Assembly (NCBI GenBank): GCA_024347015.1
Contig: AP024889.1
Span: 2,170,001-2,234,000, forward strand
DNA from: Vibrio pectenicida
GTDB lineage: Bacteria > Pseudomonadota > Gammaproteobacteria > Enterobacterales > Vibrionaceae
Direction of reading: 5' to 3'
DNA length: 64,000 nt
Position 1 is the stretch's first letter. The number at the start of each line of letters is the position of its first letter. The notes below the pieces were generated by a model. It ran no database searches, was not told the origin of the DNA, and was given only the letters and a program-made list of their open reading frames with translations. Made by a program: the position numbers and the translations under genes. Shown piece after piece: positions 36,545-46,057 of the stretch.

Positions 36545-37762
36545 TTAACCTTCAATAACTTTCATTAATAATAAACCATCATAAAGTGCTTGTTTAATTA
36601 GAGCAGCTCCTGGCATAGTAGCTTGTTTGTAGAAACGAGACTCGACCACTTGTAAACCCCGCTGATACGCAGGCAGACTTTGCTCTTTGATACAGCGCTG
36701 AATCGCAGGGTATAGTACACTTTTAGCTTGATTTATTGCCCCACCTATCAAGATTTTTTCCGGATTGAACAAATTAATCACAATCGATATAGCTGCCCCT
36801 AAATAACTACCAAGCTTTTCTATCACCTCAATGGCCAAATTATCACCGTTCGCTGCTGCCTCACAAATATCTTCAACAGAAATTTCATCGATACTAGATA
36901 AAATGGAAGGCTCACCATTAGCTAAGCGTTCAGATACTTCATCACGAATTGCTTGAGAACTTGCCACTGTCTCTAAGCACCCTCGGTTGCCACAATGACA
37001 AGGCTTGCCATTGGGATCAATTTGGATATGCCCTAGCTCCCCTATATTACCGTGTCGTCCAAGAAGAACACGCCCATCGAGGATGATACCTGCTCCAAGC
37101 CCATGATGAATTGAGATAAGTACAGAGTTTTCGTTTTCCTGCGAGTGACCAAATAATCTCTCAGCCAACGCCCATGCACGAGTATCATTAGCAATAAAAA
37201 CAGGTAATCCCGTTGCTTTAAAGATCTCGGGGCCAAGAGCAAGATTTTCGACATTATAATGAGGCATTTGCAATACAATACCTTGATCTGAATTGACTAA
37301 ACCGGGCAAAGTAAGTGCAATACTAGTTACACGGCCAAGCTGATCAGAATAGCTCTGAAAAAACTCCTCAATTTCATGCAATAGACGGGCTAACACATCC
37401 TCCTGGTCAATTTCATGAATATCAATTTTGGTATCGATAAGTACTTCACCGCCTAGTTCATGTAAAGCGATGGTTAGATAACCACGACCAAGACGCATAG
37501 ACAAAAATTGCCAATCTTTATTGTTGACTTGTAATCCAACAGCAGGGCGTCCACGGCTTATAGCTTCTTGAACTGTCGTTTCATGAATTAAGTGAGCTTC
37601 AATTAATTCTCGAGTGATTTTAGTAATGCTGGCAGGGGCTAATTTACTCTCTTTGGACAAATCTATTCTAGAAATTGGCCCTTTTTGATCGATGAGTTTA
37701 TATACTCGGCCAGCATTGACCTGCTTAATATGGTCAATATGACCTGGTTGAGCCATGTACAT
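36545..37762 (-). CDS. mlc: Sugar-metabolism repressor Mlc (ROK family)
   Basis: A 405-residue transcriptional repressor. The N-terminal winged helix (QPGHIDHIKQVNAGRVYKLIDQKGPISRIDLSKESKLAPASITKITRELI) and the ISRGRPAVGL hinge are almost identical to enterobacterial Mlc. The ROK domain has the ELGHIQIDPNGKPCHCGNRGCLE zinc motif. Mlc represses ptsG and is released when unphosphorylated EIICB-Glc sequesters it at the membrane. GGAG lies 6 nt before ATG 37762. The intergenic region shared with pykA has a CRP-like inverted repeat. ptsG, its expected target, lies about 8 kb away in this window with a matching operator. Confidence 0.93.
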   Translation of the reverse strand: MYMAQPGHIDHIKQVNAGRVYKLIDQKGPISRIDLSKESKLAPASITKITRELIEAHLIHETTVQEAISRGRPAVGLQVNNKDWQFLSMRLGRGYLTIALHELGGEVLIDTKIDIHEIDQEDVLARLLHEIEEFFQSYSDQLGRVTSIALTLPGLVNSDQGIVLQMPHYNVENLALGPEIFKATGLPVFIANDTRAWALAERLFGHSQENENSVLISIHHGLGAGIILDGRVLLGRHGNIGELGHIQIDPNGKPCHCGNRGCLETVASSQAIRDEVSERLANGEPSILSSIDEISVEDICEAAANGDNLAIEVIEKLGSYLGAAISIVINLFNPEKILIGGAINQAKSVLYPAIQRCIKEQSLPAYQRGLQVVESRFYKQATMPGAALIKQALYDGLLLMKVIEG

Positions 37763-37837
37763 AGCATGCTCCGAATATCAACAACATCGCAATTTTTTTA
37801 CTTTGCGAAGTAATTGTGAAGTACTTTGATAAATTGC

Positions 37838-37853
37838 CGTGACAAGCATCACG
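37838..37853. promoter_or_regulatory. CRP-like inverted repeat between mlc and pykA
   Basis: CGTGA-CAAGCA-TCACG has the 5-6-5 geometry of a CRP site (consensus TGTGA-N6-TCACA), with one change per half. It lies 76 bp before mlc and about 200 bp before pykA, so control of mlc is more likely. In E. coli mlc is under CRP control; here that is inference. Confidence 0.4.
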
Positions 37854-38052
37854 TATAAAGATGGTTGTTTGAGCGTTTCATCAAATTACTAAACAAATCC
37901 AACATTTGACACTCTATTCTTTTGCATCAATAAATATGTGTATCTAAGAAGATTATTATCCCTAAATATCTCATAACTCAGTATTTTGCATATACTTAGA
38001 CGAGGCTTACAAAGAGTAAGTTTTTGCTTCCAGTGTGATCAAGGAATGAATC

Positions 38053-39495
38053 ATGACCTGTATTCAAAGAAGAACAAAAATAGTCACCACATTAGGCCCT
38101 TCTACCGACAAAGAAGGTATGCTCGATGCAATCATTAAAGCAGGCGCTAATGTTGTTAGAATGAATTTCTCTCATGGTTCTGCTGAAGATCATGTCCAAA
38201 GAGCAATGCAAATACGTAATATCGCGGCTAAATATGGCACTCATGTAGCAATTCTGGGTGATCTACAAGGGCCTAAAATACGTGTTTCAACTTTTAAAGA
38301 AAATAAAATCCAGCTCTCTGTTGGCGATACTTTTGTGCTCGATAGCGATCTACCACAAGGCCAAGGAGATCAAAATGCTGTAGGGCTAGACTACAAAGAA
38401 CTGCCACAAGATGTAACAACGGGTGACTTATTGTTACTTGATGATGGCCGAGTTCAACTCAAAGTTACTAAAGTATCGGGTAACCAAGTTATCACCAAGG
38501 TCGTTGTTGGAGGTCCATTATCAAACAACAAAGGCATCAATAAGAAGGGTGGAGGTCTATCCGCTGATGCATTAACAGAAAAAGACAAAAATGATATTAA
38601 AACAGCAGCCCAAATTAATGTTGATTATTTAGCCGTTTCTTTCCCGAGAAATGGTGAAGATATGAAGTATGCTAGACGTTTAGCTCGTGATGCAGGCCTA
38701 GAAGCAAAGCTGGTAGCAAAGGTAGAACGCGCAGAGACTGTAGAAACTGAAGAGAATATCGATGAAATAATCCTTGCTTCAGATGCCGTTATGGTAGCTC
38801 GTGGGGATTTAGGAGTTGAGATTGGAGACCCTGAGCTAATTGGCGTACAAAAACAATTAATCCGTAGAGCGAGAAGCCTTAATCGAGCTGTTATTACGGC
38901 AACACAAATGATGGAATCTATGATTGAAAACCCGATGCCAACGCGAGCAGAAGTCATGGATGTAGCAAATGCAGTATTAGATGGAACTGACGCCGTAATG
39001 CTATCGGGTGAAACTGCCGCAGGAAAATATCCACTTGAGACCGTCCGCTCAATGGCCGAAGTTTGCTTAGGCGCTGAAAAAATGTCAGCCATAAACCGCT
39101 CAACATACAGAATGAATACTGTTTTTGAAACTAGTGAAGAGACACTGGCCATGTCGACCATGTTTGCCGCCAACCATTTGAAAGGAGTTAAAGGAATCAT
39201 CACTCTAACAGAATCAGGCCGGACTGCACTCATGATGTCTAGACTAAGCTCAGGTTTGCCAATCTTCGCACTTTCACGTAACGAAAGTACACTGAACCAT
39301 ACCGCATTGTATCGGGGCGTGACCCCAGTTTACTTTGACTCGACAAGTGACTCAGGTCTATCAACCGCCAAAGATGCTGTTCAGTGCCTTAAAAAGAAAG
39401 GGCTTCTTCACGATGGCGATCTCGTCATTATCACTTTAGGTGATGTTATGGATGTTGTAGGTTCAACTAACTGTATGCGAGTACTCTCAGTTTAG
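38053..39495 (+). CDS. pykA: Pyruvate kinase, PykA type
   Basis: Transfers phosphate from phosphoenolpyruvate to ADP at the end of glycolysis. The 480-residue chain follows E. coli PykA (not PykF) across its length: [54 protein letters not shown], the active-site Lys/metal region [43 protein letters not shown] and the C-terminal allosteric domain. AAGGAATGAATC precedes ATG 38053. Divergent from mlc, so both carbon-control genes share a 290-bp regulatory region. Confidence 0.97.
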   Translation: MTCIQRRTKIVTTLGPSTDKEGMLDAIIKAGANVVRMNFSHGSAEDHVQRAMQIRNIAAKYGTHVAILGDLQGPKIRVSTFKENKIQLSVGDTFVLDSDLPQGQGDQNAVGLDYKELPQDVTTGDLLLLDDGRVQLKVTKVSGNQVITKVVVGGPLSNNKGINKKGGGLSADALTEKDKNDIKTAAQINVDYLAVSFPRNGEDMKYARRLARDAGLEAKLVAKVERAETVETEENIDEIILASDAVMVARGDLGVEIGDPELIGVQKQLIRRARSLNRAVITATQMMESMIENPMPTRAEVMDVANAVLDGTDAVMLSGETAAGKYPLETVRSMAEVCLGAEKMSAINRSTYRMNTVFETSEETLAMSTMFAANHLKGVKGIITLTESGRTALMMSRLSSGLPIFALSRNESTLNHTALYRGVTPVYFDSTSDSGLSTAKDAVQCLKKKGLLHDGDLVIITLGDVMDVVGSTNCMRVLSV

Positions 39496-39516
39496 GTAGT
39501 AATAGTCAACACCTAA

Positions 39517-40671
39517 CTAACTTTGAAAGAACTTGGGAGGGGTTTTAGTGGATACTGAGGAATACATCTCAACGAAGCGAAACCCTGCATCAAGCCCTAG
39601 CTGATAGTCATGCAATAAAGCTCCTCTCTCACTCATTAATGAGCTTGATAAAAGCGGTTTATCTGGCTTAATTTGAACAATAAAACAGTCATCTGGGGGA
39701 TTGTGTAGGAAATCTTGGGTTAAAGAATAGGTTTGGTAATGCACCATTAGCATATCTGCCAACCCCGAATCAAATTTCTCTCCCAGTAAATAACTTAACC
39801 GATAAATATCTTCTGCACCAAACAACCATCGCCCACCATTAAGCGCTTCAAGTTGAATATTCCTCAACTTTTCTTCCTTGGATCGCTGCAATTGCTCGGT
39901 AAAGAAGCTTGCCCAATCATCCTTCCAGCTTGCTAACTTTTGTTGCCAACGATCTTGAATATTATTAAATGAACCATGGTACCATTGAACATTATTACCT
40001 TGTATTTCTTCTTCAATTTCGGTTTCTAAGTCTTCACCCTCTGTTCTTATTACAATGATGCAACGTGCTTCTTTGCGCCAAGCTTCTTGTACTGGTATAG
40101 ACGCTGACACACCTCCATCGACATACATTCCATGTTCGAACTCAACGGCTTGGTTATATAGCCTAGGGATAGCACAGGTTGCAATCATGACCTTTCTCCA
40201 ATCTTCTTCAAGCATGGGGAGATAGTGATCAAATAAACGACTGGTATCCGTCACAGCTGCAAAAGCTTTCCTATCCTTCAATATTTTTCTACCCATATCA
40301 ATATCCAATTTATACGGATAATCGCTTATTTTATCGACTGCCCAATCGATTCCAAGGTGCTGCTTGCGCCTGATATAGCGAAATAAGTTGAAAAACATAG
40401 GGTCTGTGGTTAAATCTAGAATGAAAGCACGACCTATACCTCTCTGGCGACAAAGAAAACCACACAAATTAAGTGCACCAGCTGAAGTGCCATAAAAGAC
40501 ATCGAACGGATCAAAATTAGACAAAAGAAATGCGTCAAGCACACCAGAAGTGAATATGCCACGCTGGCCTCCTCCTTGAGCAACGAGAGCATTTTTTCCT
40601 CCCGTATATTTCGCCAGACGATGAGTATCCAGCTCGATAGCTGCACTAGTAACTACGCCGCTATTGCTCAT
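39517..40671 (-). CDS. Patatin-like phospholipase (RssA/YjjU type)
   Basis: A 384-residue lipid acyl hydrolase of the patatin family. The oxyanion loop (VAQGGGQRGIFTSGVLDAF), catalytic Ser in YGTSAGALN near residue 64, and catalytic Asp in YVDGGVSASIPV near residue 189 are all present, so it should be active. The region after residue 230 is a charged helical extension. No signal peptide is seen; cytoplasmic or peripheral. It lies 9 bp downstream of the 30-residue membrane protein gene and is probably co-transcribed with it. Convergent with pykA. Confidence 0.9.
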   Translation of the reverse strand: MSNSGVVTSAAIELDTHRLAKYTGGKNALVAQGGGQRGIFTSGVLDAFLLSNFDPFDVFYGTSAGALNLCGFLCRQRGIGRAFILDLTTDPMFFNLFRYIRRKQHLGIDWAVDKISDYPYKLDIDMGRKILKDRKAFAAVTDTSRLFDHYLPMLEEDWRKVMIATCAIPRLYNQAVEFEHGMYVDGGVSASIPVQEAWRKEARCIIVIRTEGEDLETEIEEEIQGNNVQWYHGSFNNIQDRWQQKLASWKDDWASFFTEQLQRSKEEKLRNIQLEALNGGRWLFGAEDIYRLSYLLGEKFDSGLADMLMVHYQTYSLTQDFLHNPPDDCFIVQIKPDKPLLSSSLMSERGALLHDYQLGLDAGFRFVEMYSSVSTKTPPKFFQS

Positions 40672-40680
40672 AAGGCTAAC

Positions 40681-40773
40681 CTAAACAGAAGTGATCGCCA
40701 CCAAGCCGAAACTGATAAGCACAGTAAAAACAATTACCGTGATAACTAGTGCATATTTTAACTCGATCTCCAT
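40681..40773 (-). CDS. ynhF: YnhF-family 30-residue membrane protein
   Basis: A very short gene. GGGAGG lies 5 nt before ATG (ending at 40773), and the stop is TAG at 40681. The peptide begins MEIELKYALV and continues with one hydrophobic span. This matches the pattern of E. coli YnhF, a 29-residue inner-membrane protein with the same charged start and LKxxLVxTxIV core. It is followed 9 bp later by the patatin gene. Function unknown. Confidence 0.8.
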   Translation of the reverse strand: MEIELKYALVITVIVFTVLISFGLVAITSV

Positions 40774-40906
40774 AAAAACCTCCCATTACATGTAACAAAG
40801 TAATAACACCCTTGTGAGGTATCTTCAAATATTCCCCTTTTTTTGTGCGTAATTATGACGTTAGTATCACAATTACAAAACTAACCTGCACTATAGGACT
40901 ATTGAT

Positions 40907-41500
40907 ATGGGCAACAATTTTCGCAACTCTCTCGCTACGCTATTTTTGTCTGTATCCACACCAATTTCGGCAGGTATCCATCTGACCCCTTGGGTTGGTT
41001 ATACTGGCGGTGGCAAGGTTGTCGCTCAAAACGAGAAAATCTATGATTTACAAGGCTCTGCAAGCTATGCCATCACTGGTGAGATAGACTTAGACAAGGG
41101 AAGAGTTGGTTTTTTCTATTCTAACCAAAACACTAACGTTGACTCTATCAACCTAGACTCAACTATGCATTATCTTCAATTCCAAAGTAGTATTTATTAC
41201 CCTACTGAAGACAACATCTCACTTTATCTCGGTATTGGTTTGGGCGCCTCATATGTAGATGCAGATTGGGTAAACGACGAACTGGGTTTTTCTGCAAGCA
41301 TTTTAGGAGGGTTTGAGTACCGTTTGCATGACAACTTTGCGCTAAATACCCAGTTTCGCTGGCTTGGAACCGTAGTTGATAACGATTCTAGCGGAATATG
41401 CAACTTATCTAACTCAGAGTCTGAAAACTGTATCATCAAATTTAAAACGGACTGGATGAATCAATTTTCTGCCAGCTTAGGACTAACTTGGAGTTTCTGA
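40907..41500 (+). CDS. Small outer-membrane beta-barrel protein
   Basis: A 197-residue protein with a signal peptide (NSLATLFLSVSTPISA) and about eight amphipathic strands, ending in LGLTWSF with the Bam-type terminal Phe. Strands such as NISLYLGIGLGASYVDADWV and FALNTQFRWLGTVV resemble OmpW/OmpA-like eight-stranded barrels. Two cysteines near the C-terminus (ICNLSNSESENCI) could form a surface-loop disulfide. It is monocistronic. Specific function not recognisable. Confidence 0.75.
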   Translation: MGNNFRNSLATLFLSVSTPISAGIHLTPWVGYTGGGKVVAQNEKIYDLQGSASYAITGEIDLDKGRVGFFYSNQNTNVDSINLDSTMHYLQFQSSIYYPTEDNISLYLGIGLGASYVDADWVNDELGFSASILGGFEYRLHDNFALNTQFRWLGTVVDNDSSGICNLSNSESENCIIKFKTDWMNQFSASLGLTWSF

Positions 41501-41909
41501 TCCTTGGTTTGTCCTAACAGTGGGATAGAACTTTAAATCGACTCTATATCCGCACTTAGCTACCAAAACCACCGATTCAGGGTTAACTGCAAGATATTAA
41601 GTTATTTTTTACACAAATAATCTATTGCGTTAACTCATTTTAGTAGTTAGTCTTTTTAGTGCATACAGCTTATTATTTCAGCCTTTGCAAGCATACACTA
41701 AAAAAATCAACATAAAACCCTGAGAAAATATGATTTTTACAGTGCAAAAAACCAATTTATCACCTATTGAAAGTTGATTCATTACCTAAAATAAATCGTA
41801 TCAAGGTATATCTGCTTTTTTGCACTAAAGTTAAATAAGCTAACGTTCAGCTTAAGTACTTAGTTTTAAATCATGTTACTCATAAATATTGGATTTACAG
41901 GAGTCCTAT
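41501..41909 (+). other. Gene-free 409-bp gap upstream of the NSS symporter gene
   Basis: AT-rich. It contains scattered AGTGCA/TGCACT words near 41658, 41741 and 41822, and a 9-bp inverted pair, TTTTTAGTG at 41653-41661 and CACTAAAAA at 41696-41704. These may be regulator sites for the symporter, but none is strong. No small gene or RNA gene was found. Confidence 0.35.
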
Positions 41910-43376
41910 ATGCAAAGAGAACAATGGGGATCCAGAGCAGGCTTTATTTTGGCTGCAGTTGGGTCAGCGATCGGGCTAGGAAATATATGGCGTTTTCCAT
42001 ATATGGCCTATGATAATGGCGGTGGCGCTTTCTTTATTCCCTACCTTTTTGCCATGCTCACCGCAGGCATTCCCTTCATGATCCTCGAGTTCAGTATGGG
42101 GCAAAAATATCGAGGAAGTGCCCCTCATACCCTCGCAAGAATCCACTCAAAGTTCGAATGGCTCGGATGGTTTCAAGTTGGAATTGCAGCTGTTATAGCC
42201 GTTTATTACGTTGCTGTCATTGGTTGGGCAATTTCTTACTTTAGCATGTCTTTCAATCAAAGCTGGGGAACTGACACAAATGCTTTCTTTTTTAAGGAGT
42301 ACTTAGCACTAGGTGATAACTCTCCAACCAATCTGGGCAATATCCAGTGGAAAATAGCTGCTGCTATGCTTATCGCTTGGGCAATCACATATGCAGCTAT
42401 TATTGGTGGTGTAAAAGCAGGCATAGAGCGCGCTTCAAAAATCATGATGCCAATACTGTTCATCATGGTCATATTGCTGATAGCTAGAATGGTTTTTCTT
42501 CCCGGTGCATTAAATGGCATTAACTATATGTTTGAGCCTGACTTTAGCAAGATCTTGGACGTCAAGGTCTGGGCCGCAGCTTACGGGCAGATTTTCTTCA
42601 CTCTGAGTATTGGATTTGCCATAATGCTCGCCTACTCTAGCTACTTACCAGAAAAGTCAGATATCACCAATAATGCCTTTATGACCGTTCTGATTAACTG
42701 TGGGTTCTCGATTCTCTCCGGTATTATGATCTTTTCTGTATTGGGATATATGGCCTTTGAGCAAGGTAAACCCTTAACTGATGTGGTTTCTGCTGGTGTG
42801 GGATTAGCGTTTGTCACTCTGCCGGCAGCTATCAACCTTCTACCTGCGCCCTATCTTTTAGGACCGCTATTTTTCTTTGCTTTGGTTGTTGCTGGGCTTA
42901 GCTCCCACATTTCGATAATGGAAGCCGTCACCTCAGCAATCATCGACAAGTTAAACTGGAGCCGCAAAAAAGCTGCAACGATAGTCATTGGGGTAGGAGT
43001 TATTGTATCAATGGCTTTTGCAACCAATGGTGGACTACTACTGCTTGACTTAGTAGACCATTTCGCTAACAACGTGGGAATAATAGTTGGTGGGCTAGTT
43101 GAAATTATCTTGATGGCTTGGCTACTAAACAGAGTTGCTGACGTTCGTCAATACGCCAATGATATCTCAGATTTTTCAGTGGGAACTTGGTTTATAGTGT
43201 GTCTTAAGTTTATCACTCCCATTATGCTCGCCATTATTTTGGCAACTAAGCTGCATACCTTGCTTACTGAAGGTTATGGTGACTACGATCTAACCTTAGG
43301 TTGGGCAATGATAGCGGCACTTTTTGTCATTGGTATTCTAATTAATGCAACAAGTCATCAGGAGGAGTCATTATGA
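41910..43376 (+). CDS. Sodium-dependent amino-acid transporter (NSS/SNF family)
   Basis: A 488-residue LeuT-fold symporter with 12 spans. The sodium/substrate motif is near the start: SRAGFILAAVGSAIGLGNIWRFPYMAYDNGGGAFFIPY. The FTLSIGFAIMLAYSSYLPEK segment and a later GLSSHISIMEA unwound helix are also typical. ATG 41910 is preferred because AGGAG lies 6 nt upstream; the longer frame starts at TTG 41889. It overlaps the start of the small MetS-type subunit gene by 4 bp. Substrate is probably a neutral or aromatic amino acid, but not evident. Confidence 0.93.
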   Translation: MQREQWGSRAGFILAAVGSAIGLGNIWRFPYMAYDNGGGAFFIPYLFAMLTAGIPFMILEFSMGQKYRGSAPHTLARIHSKFEWLGWFQVGIAAVIAVYYVAVIGWAISYFSMSFNQSWGTDTNAFFFKEYLALGDNSPTNLGNIQWKIAAAMLIAWAITYAAIIGGVKAGIERASKIMMPILFIMVILLIARMVFLPGALNGINYMFEPDFSKILDVKVWAAAYGQIFFTLSIGFAIMLAYSSYLPEKSDITNNAFMTVLINCGFSILSGIMIFSVLGYMAFEQGKPLTDVVSAGVGLAFVTLPAAINLLPAPYLLGPLFFFALVVAGLSSHISIMEAVTSAIIDKLNWSRKKAATIVIGVGVIVSMAFATNGGLLLLDLVDHFANNVGIIVGGLVEIILMAWLLNRVADVRQYANDISDFSVGTWFIVCLKFITPIMLAIILATKLHTLLTEGYGDYDLTLGWAMIAALFVIGILINATSHQEESL

Positions 43377-43480
43377 CTACGGGTGCAATTATAATGATGG
43401 TGTTAGGTTTAGGACTAACTTGGGGCGGCGCAGCCATATGCATCATAAGAGCTATGAGTAAGCAATCGCAAAAAAATTAA
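43373..43480 (+). CDS. MetS-family small subunit of the NSS transporter
   Basis: A 35-residue single-span membrane peptide (MTTGAIIMMVLGLGLTWGG at its start, then CIIRAMSK and a basic tail). GGAGGAG lies before it, and its ATG overlaps the symporter TGA as ATGA. This is the arrangement of MetP-MetS transporters, in which the small subunit is needed for activity. The length and GLxxTWGGA core match that family. Confidence 0.88.
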   Translation: MTTGAIIMMVLGLGLTWGGAAICIIRAMSKQSQKN

Positions 43481-43493
43481 TACTTCACTTGAA

Positions 43494-43520
43494 AATGCCG
43501 GCACTGTGTCGGCATTTTTT
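43494..43520. terminator. Rho-independent terminator between convergent genes
   Basis: AATGCCG and CGGCATT form a 7-bp stem around a 9-nt loop, followed by TTTT on the plus strand and a shorter T tract on the minus strand. It ends the symporter transcript and probably also the convergent small barrel gene. Confidence 0.85.
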
Positions 43521-43525
43521 CGGAA

Positions 43526-43951
43526 CTAAAATGTATACTTAACGCCAAGCGCTCCACCTATCTGCAACTCTGCACCACCATGTAAGTCCAGTTCTGGGTG
43601 AATTTGTCCATACATATCCCAGTCTTTATGAAAGTTCCAGTTCACACCTAGAGGCACACGCACACCAAACTCGTCATGATCCCATTCGCTCCATGCACCA
43701 GAGCCAATATACCAAGTAAGTGGTACATCTGTATCAAACTCGCCCCTAGCAATAATGTAATCAAACGCAGCGCCATCATTACCCAGTGTGAGCCGGTATT
43801 TATCATCTAGCTCAACAACTGCACTCAAATCCTGGTCAAATGCCATCCCAGCCGACCATTGATGAGCCCCTTTACCTTCTGCCGAAGCTGTAGCGCTCGC
43901 AGTCAAAACGGCAAACCCTAGAACTCCTCTTACGAGGGTACTTCTTTTCAT
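43526..43951 (-). CDS. Small secreted beta-rich protein, probable outer-membrane barrel
   Basis: A 141-residue protein with a signal peptide (GVLGFAVLTASATASA) and alternating strands, ending ALGVKYTF with a terminal Phe. The text (VPLTWYIGSGAWSEWDHDEFGVRVPLGVNW) resembles small eight-stranded outer-membrane proteins of vibrios. No known motif is recognised. It is monocistronic, between the terminators of the symporter and of ptsG. Confidence 0.7.
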   Translation of the reverse strand: MKRSTLVRGVLGFAVLTASATASAEGKGAHQWSAGMAFDQDLSAVVELDDKYRLTLGNDGAAFDYIIARGEFDTDVPLTWYIGSGAWSEWDHDEFGVRVPLGVNWNFHKDWDMYGQIHPELDLHGGAELQIGGALGVKYTF

Positions 43952-44071
43952 TACGATGCTCTTTACACTAATAAAACACCGTTCAAATTTACAGGTAAGA
44001 GACGATTAGATGTCAGACAAAAGTTAAACAAAGTGATAAAATAAACAATAATTCATTCAATTAAAACCTAT

Positions 44072-44100
44072 AAAAAAAGGAGGCTAGTGCCTCCTTTTTT
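44072..44100 (-). terminator. Rho-independent terminator of ptsG
   Basis: A 12-bp stem: AAAAAAGGAGGC pairs with GCCTCCTTTTTT around TAGT, with T-runs on both strands. It lies 18 bp past the ptsG stop on the minus strand. Confidence 0.93.
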
Positions 44101-44117
44101 ATCTACTGTGCAATGAA

Positions 44118-45614
44118 TTAGCCGTTGTTACGAATCCACTCATCCATTTCTGTTTTTAGGTTATCTGACTTAGTACCGAATATGGCTTGTACTCCACCAG
44201 CAACCACAACTACACCAGCAGCACCTAAGCGTTTAAGCTTTTCTTGATCAACAGCTTCACTGTCTGCAACTGCAACGCGTAAGCGAGTGATACATGCATC
44301 CAAGCCGGTAATATTTGTCTTACCACCGAACGCTGCAACCAGCTCACCAGCAAGGTCAGAACTAGATGTAACAGTTTCCTCTATAGATTCTTCTTCGCGA
44401 CCAGGTGTTTTAAGGTCAAGCGCTTTAATCACTACTCGGAACACTACATAGTAGATAACAGCATAAACAATACCTGTAGCTACCATTAAACCAATTTTCT
44501 GAGAGTTACCCGATAAAACAAGGAAGTCGATTAAACCGTGTGAGAAAGATGTACCATGTACAAATCCGAGTGTATTAGCTACAACATATGCAGAACCTGC
44601 TAACAAAGCATGAATACCATATAGAACGGGTGCAACGAATAAGAAAGAAAATTCGATTGGTTCTGTAATACCAGTTAAAAATGAAGTCAATGCAGCAGAT
44701 GCCATGATACCCATGACCTTTGCACGATTCTCTGGTTTAGCTGAATGGGCAATAGCGATTGCTGCTGCAGGCAAACCAAACATCTTAAACATGTAGCCAC
44801 CAGCTAACTGACCAAAGCCATTACCAGCTGCACGAGATGCATCATCTGCAACAAGGTAACAAGTAAGAACACCATTTTGAGCTTCACCAGCCGCGTTAAC
44901 ACAAGATCCAGCTTCAAAGAAGAAAGGAACATTCCAAACATGGTGCAAACCAAATGGGATTAAAGAACGTTCAACAATACCATATATACCAAAAGCGACC
45001 TGTGGGTTTTGGTGTGCAGACCAATCTGAGAAAGACTGCATTACGGCTGCTACTGGTGGCCAAATGACTGACAGCCCTAAAGCTAGTGCAATGGCAAGGA
45101 AGCCAGTAATAATTGGTACAGCACGCTTACCTGCAAAAAAGCCCAAGTACTCTGGAAGCTGAATTTTGAAAAATCGATTAAAAGACCATGCGGCTATAGC
45201 ACCGACTAAAATACCACCTAGAACACCTGTTTCATAGCGCTTCAAAATCAGCCCGATAGCCTTTTCATCTAAAACATTACCTGCAGCTAAAGCCGCAGCT
45301 TTGGCTGATTCAACATCTAGCTGAGCAAGTGCTCCTAACGTAGCTGTCATGATGCCATAACCAACGATTGCAGCTAAACCAGCGACACCATCGTTGTTAG
45401 TGAAACCAAGTGCCACACCTACGGCGAATAGAAGCGCCATCTGGCCAAAAACAGAACCACCCGCTTGTTCCATAAGATTTGAAACAATCTCGGGAATAAA
45501 GCTAAGATTGGCTGCACCAACCCCAAGTAGGATACCTGCAACAGGTAATACTGACACTGGTAGCATCAAGGCTTTACCTACTTTTTGCAGGTTAGCAAAA
45601 AGATTCTTAAACAT
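44118..45614 (-). CDS. ptsG: PTS glucose transporter EIICB, PtsG
   Basis: A 498-residue membrane protein that imports and phosphorylates glucose. The EIIC domain (about residues 1-390) has ten-span PTS signatures such as [16 protein letters not shown] and [18 protein letters not shown] linker leads to the EIIB domain (about 420-498) with the phosphorylated Cys in [17 protein letters not shown] lies 8 nt before the ATG. It is the distal neighbour of the holB-tatD block, the same position as in E. coli. An Mlc-type operator overlaps its likely promoter. Confidence 0.96.
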   Translation of the reverse strand: MFKNLFANLQKVGKALMLPVSVLPVAGILLGVGAANLSFIPEIVSNLMEQAGGSVFGQMALLFAVGVALGFTNNDGVAGLAAIVGYGIMTATLGALAQLDVESAKAAALAAGNVLDEKAIGLILKRYETGVLGGILVGAIAAWSFNRFFKIQLPEYLGFFAGKRAVPIITGFLAIALALGLSVIWPPVAAVMQSFSDWSAHQNPQVAFGIYGIVERSLIPFGLHHVWNVPFFFEAGSCVNAAGEAQNGVLTCYLVADDASRAAGNGFGQLAGGYMFKMFGLPAAAIAIAHSAKPENRAKVMGIMASAALTSFLTGITEPIEFSFLFVAPVLYGIHALLAGSAYVVANTLGFVHGTSFSHGLIDFLVLSGNSQKIGLMVATGIVYAVIYYVVFRVVIKALDLKTPGREEESIEETVTSSSDLAGELVAAFGGKTNITGLDACITRLRVAVADSEAVDQEKLKRLGAAGVVVVAGGVQAIFGTKSDNLKTEMDEWIRNNG

Positions 45615-45715
45615 ATATATGCTCCTGAAAAATTATAAGAATTCTTGGGTTCTAACGGCACACCCCCGCAGCCTTAAATGTTAGCACCCATGGAAAATGA
45701 AACCACATTTGACAG

Positions 45716-45738
45716 TATATTTTCCGGCTCTAAATATA
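45716..45738 (-). promoter_or_regulatory. Mlc/NagC-type operator upstream of ptsG
   Basis: TATATTT-N9-AAATATA is a perfect 23-bp inverted repeat. It has the ATTT-N9-AAAT geometry of sites bound by the ROK repressors Mlc and NagC. It lies 102-124 bp before ptsG, and a TATACT -10-like hexamer on the minus strand overlaps its ptsG-proximal half. Binding is inferred from pattern and from mlc in this window. Confidence 0.6.
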
Positions 45739-45822
45739 TATTGATGGTAAACAAACTTTCTAGTTGCTTACGAAAATAAGTTCCAAACTAATAGATAGAT
45801 CACAGTCTAAAATCAAAACTTT

Positions 45823-45838
45823 TGTCACAAATATGACA
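45823..45838. promoter_or_regulatory. Inverted repeat TGTCA-N6-TGACA upstream of ptsG
   Basis: A perfect 5-6-5 inverted repeat about 210 bp before ptsG. The spacing is CRP-like but the half-sites are not the CRP word. The rest of the gap from 45615 to 46057 is AT-rich and gene-free. Confidence 0.25.
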
Positions 45839-46057
45839 TTAAACTAATGAATTATAAGATATTTAGTAATGATAGTATTAATTTTACAGAGAAAATAAAA
45901 TAATGCCCATTGTTATTTCATGAAGAAAATTTACATTCCAACAGAATCTACATCCTCACTTCAACATTATTAGTATACAAGATTAATTAATCAACAAGTT
46001 ATGATTATGAGCATATTAAATTGAAACGCTGGGCTTTTTTTGTTCAGATCTTTATTT

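Noticed and set aside
38625..39233. 202-codon antisense frame inside pykA
   Set aside because: It mirrors the codon bias of a well-conserved gene on the other strand and resembles no protein family.
41653..41704. Spaced inverted repeat and AGTGCA words upstream of the NSS symporter gene as a defined operator array
   Set aside because: The copies are short, irregularly spaced and in AT-rich DNA, so chance is likely.
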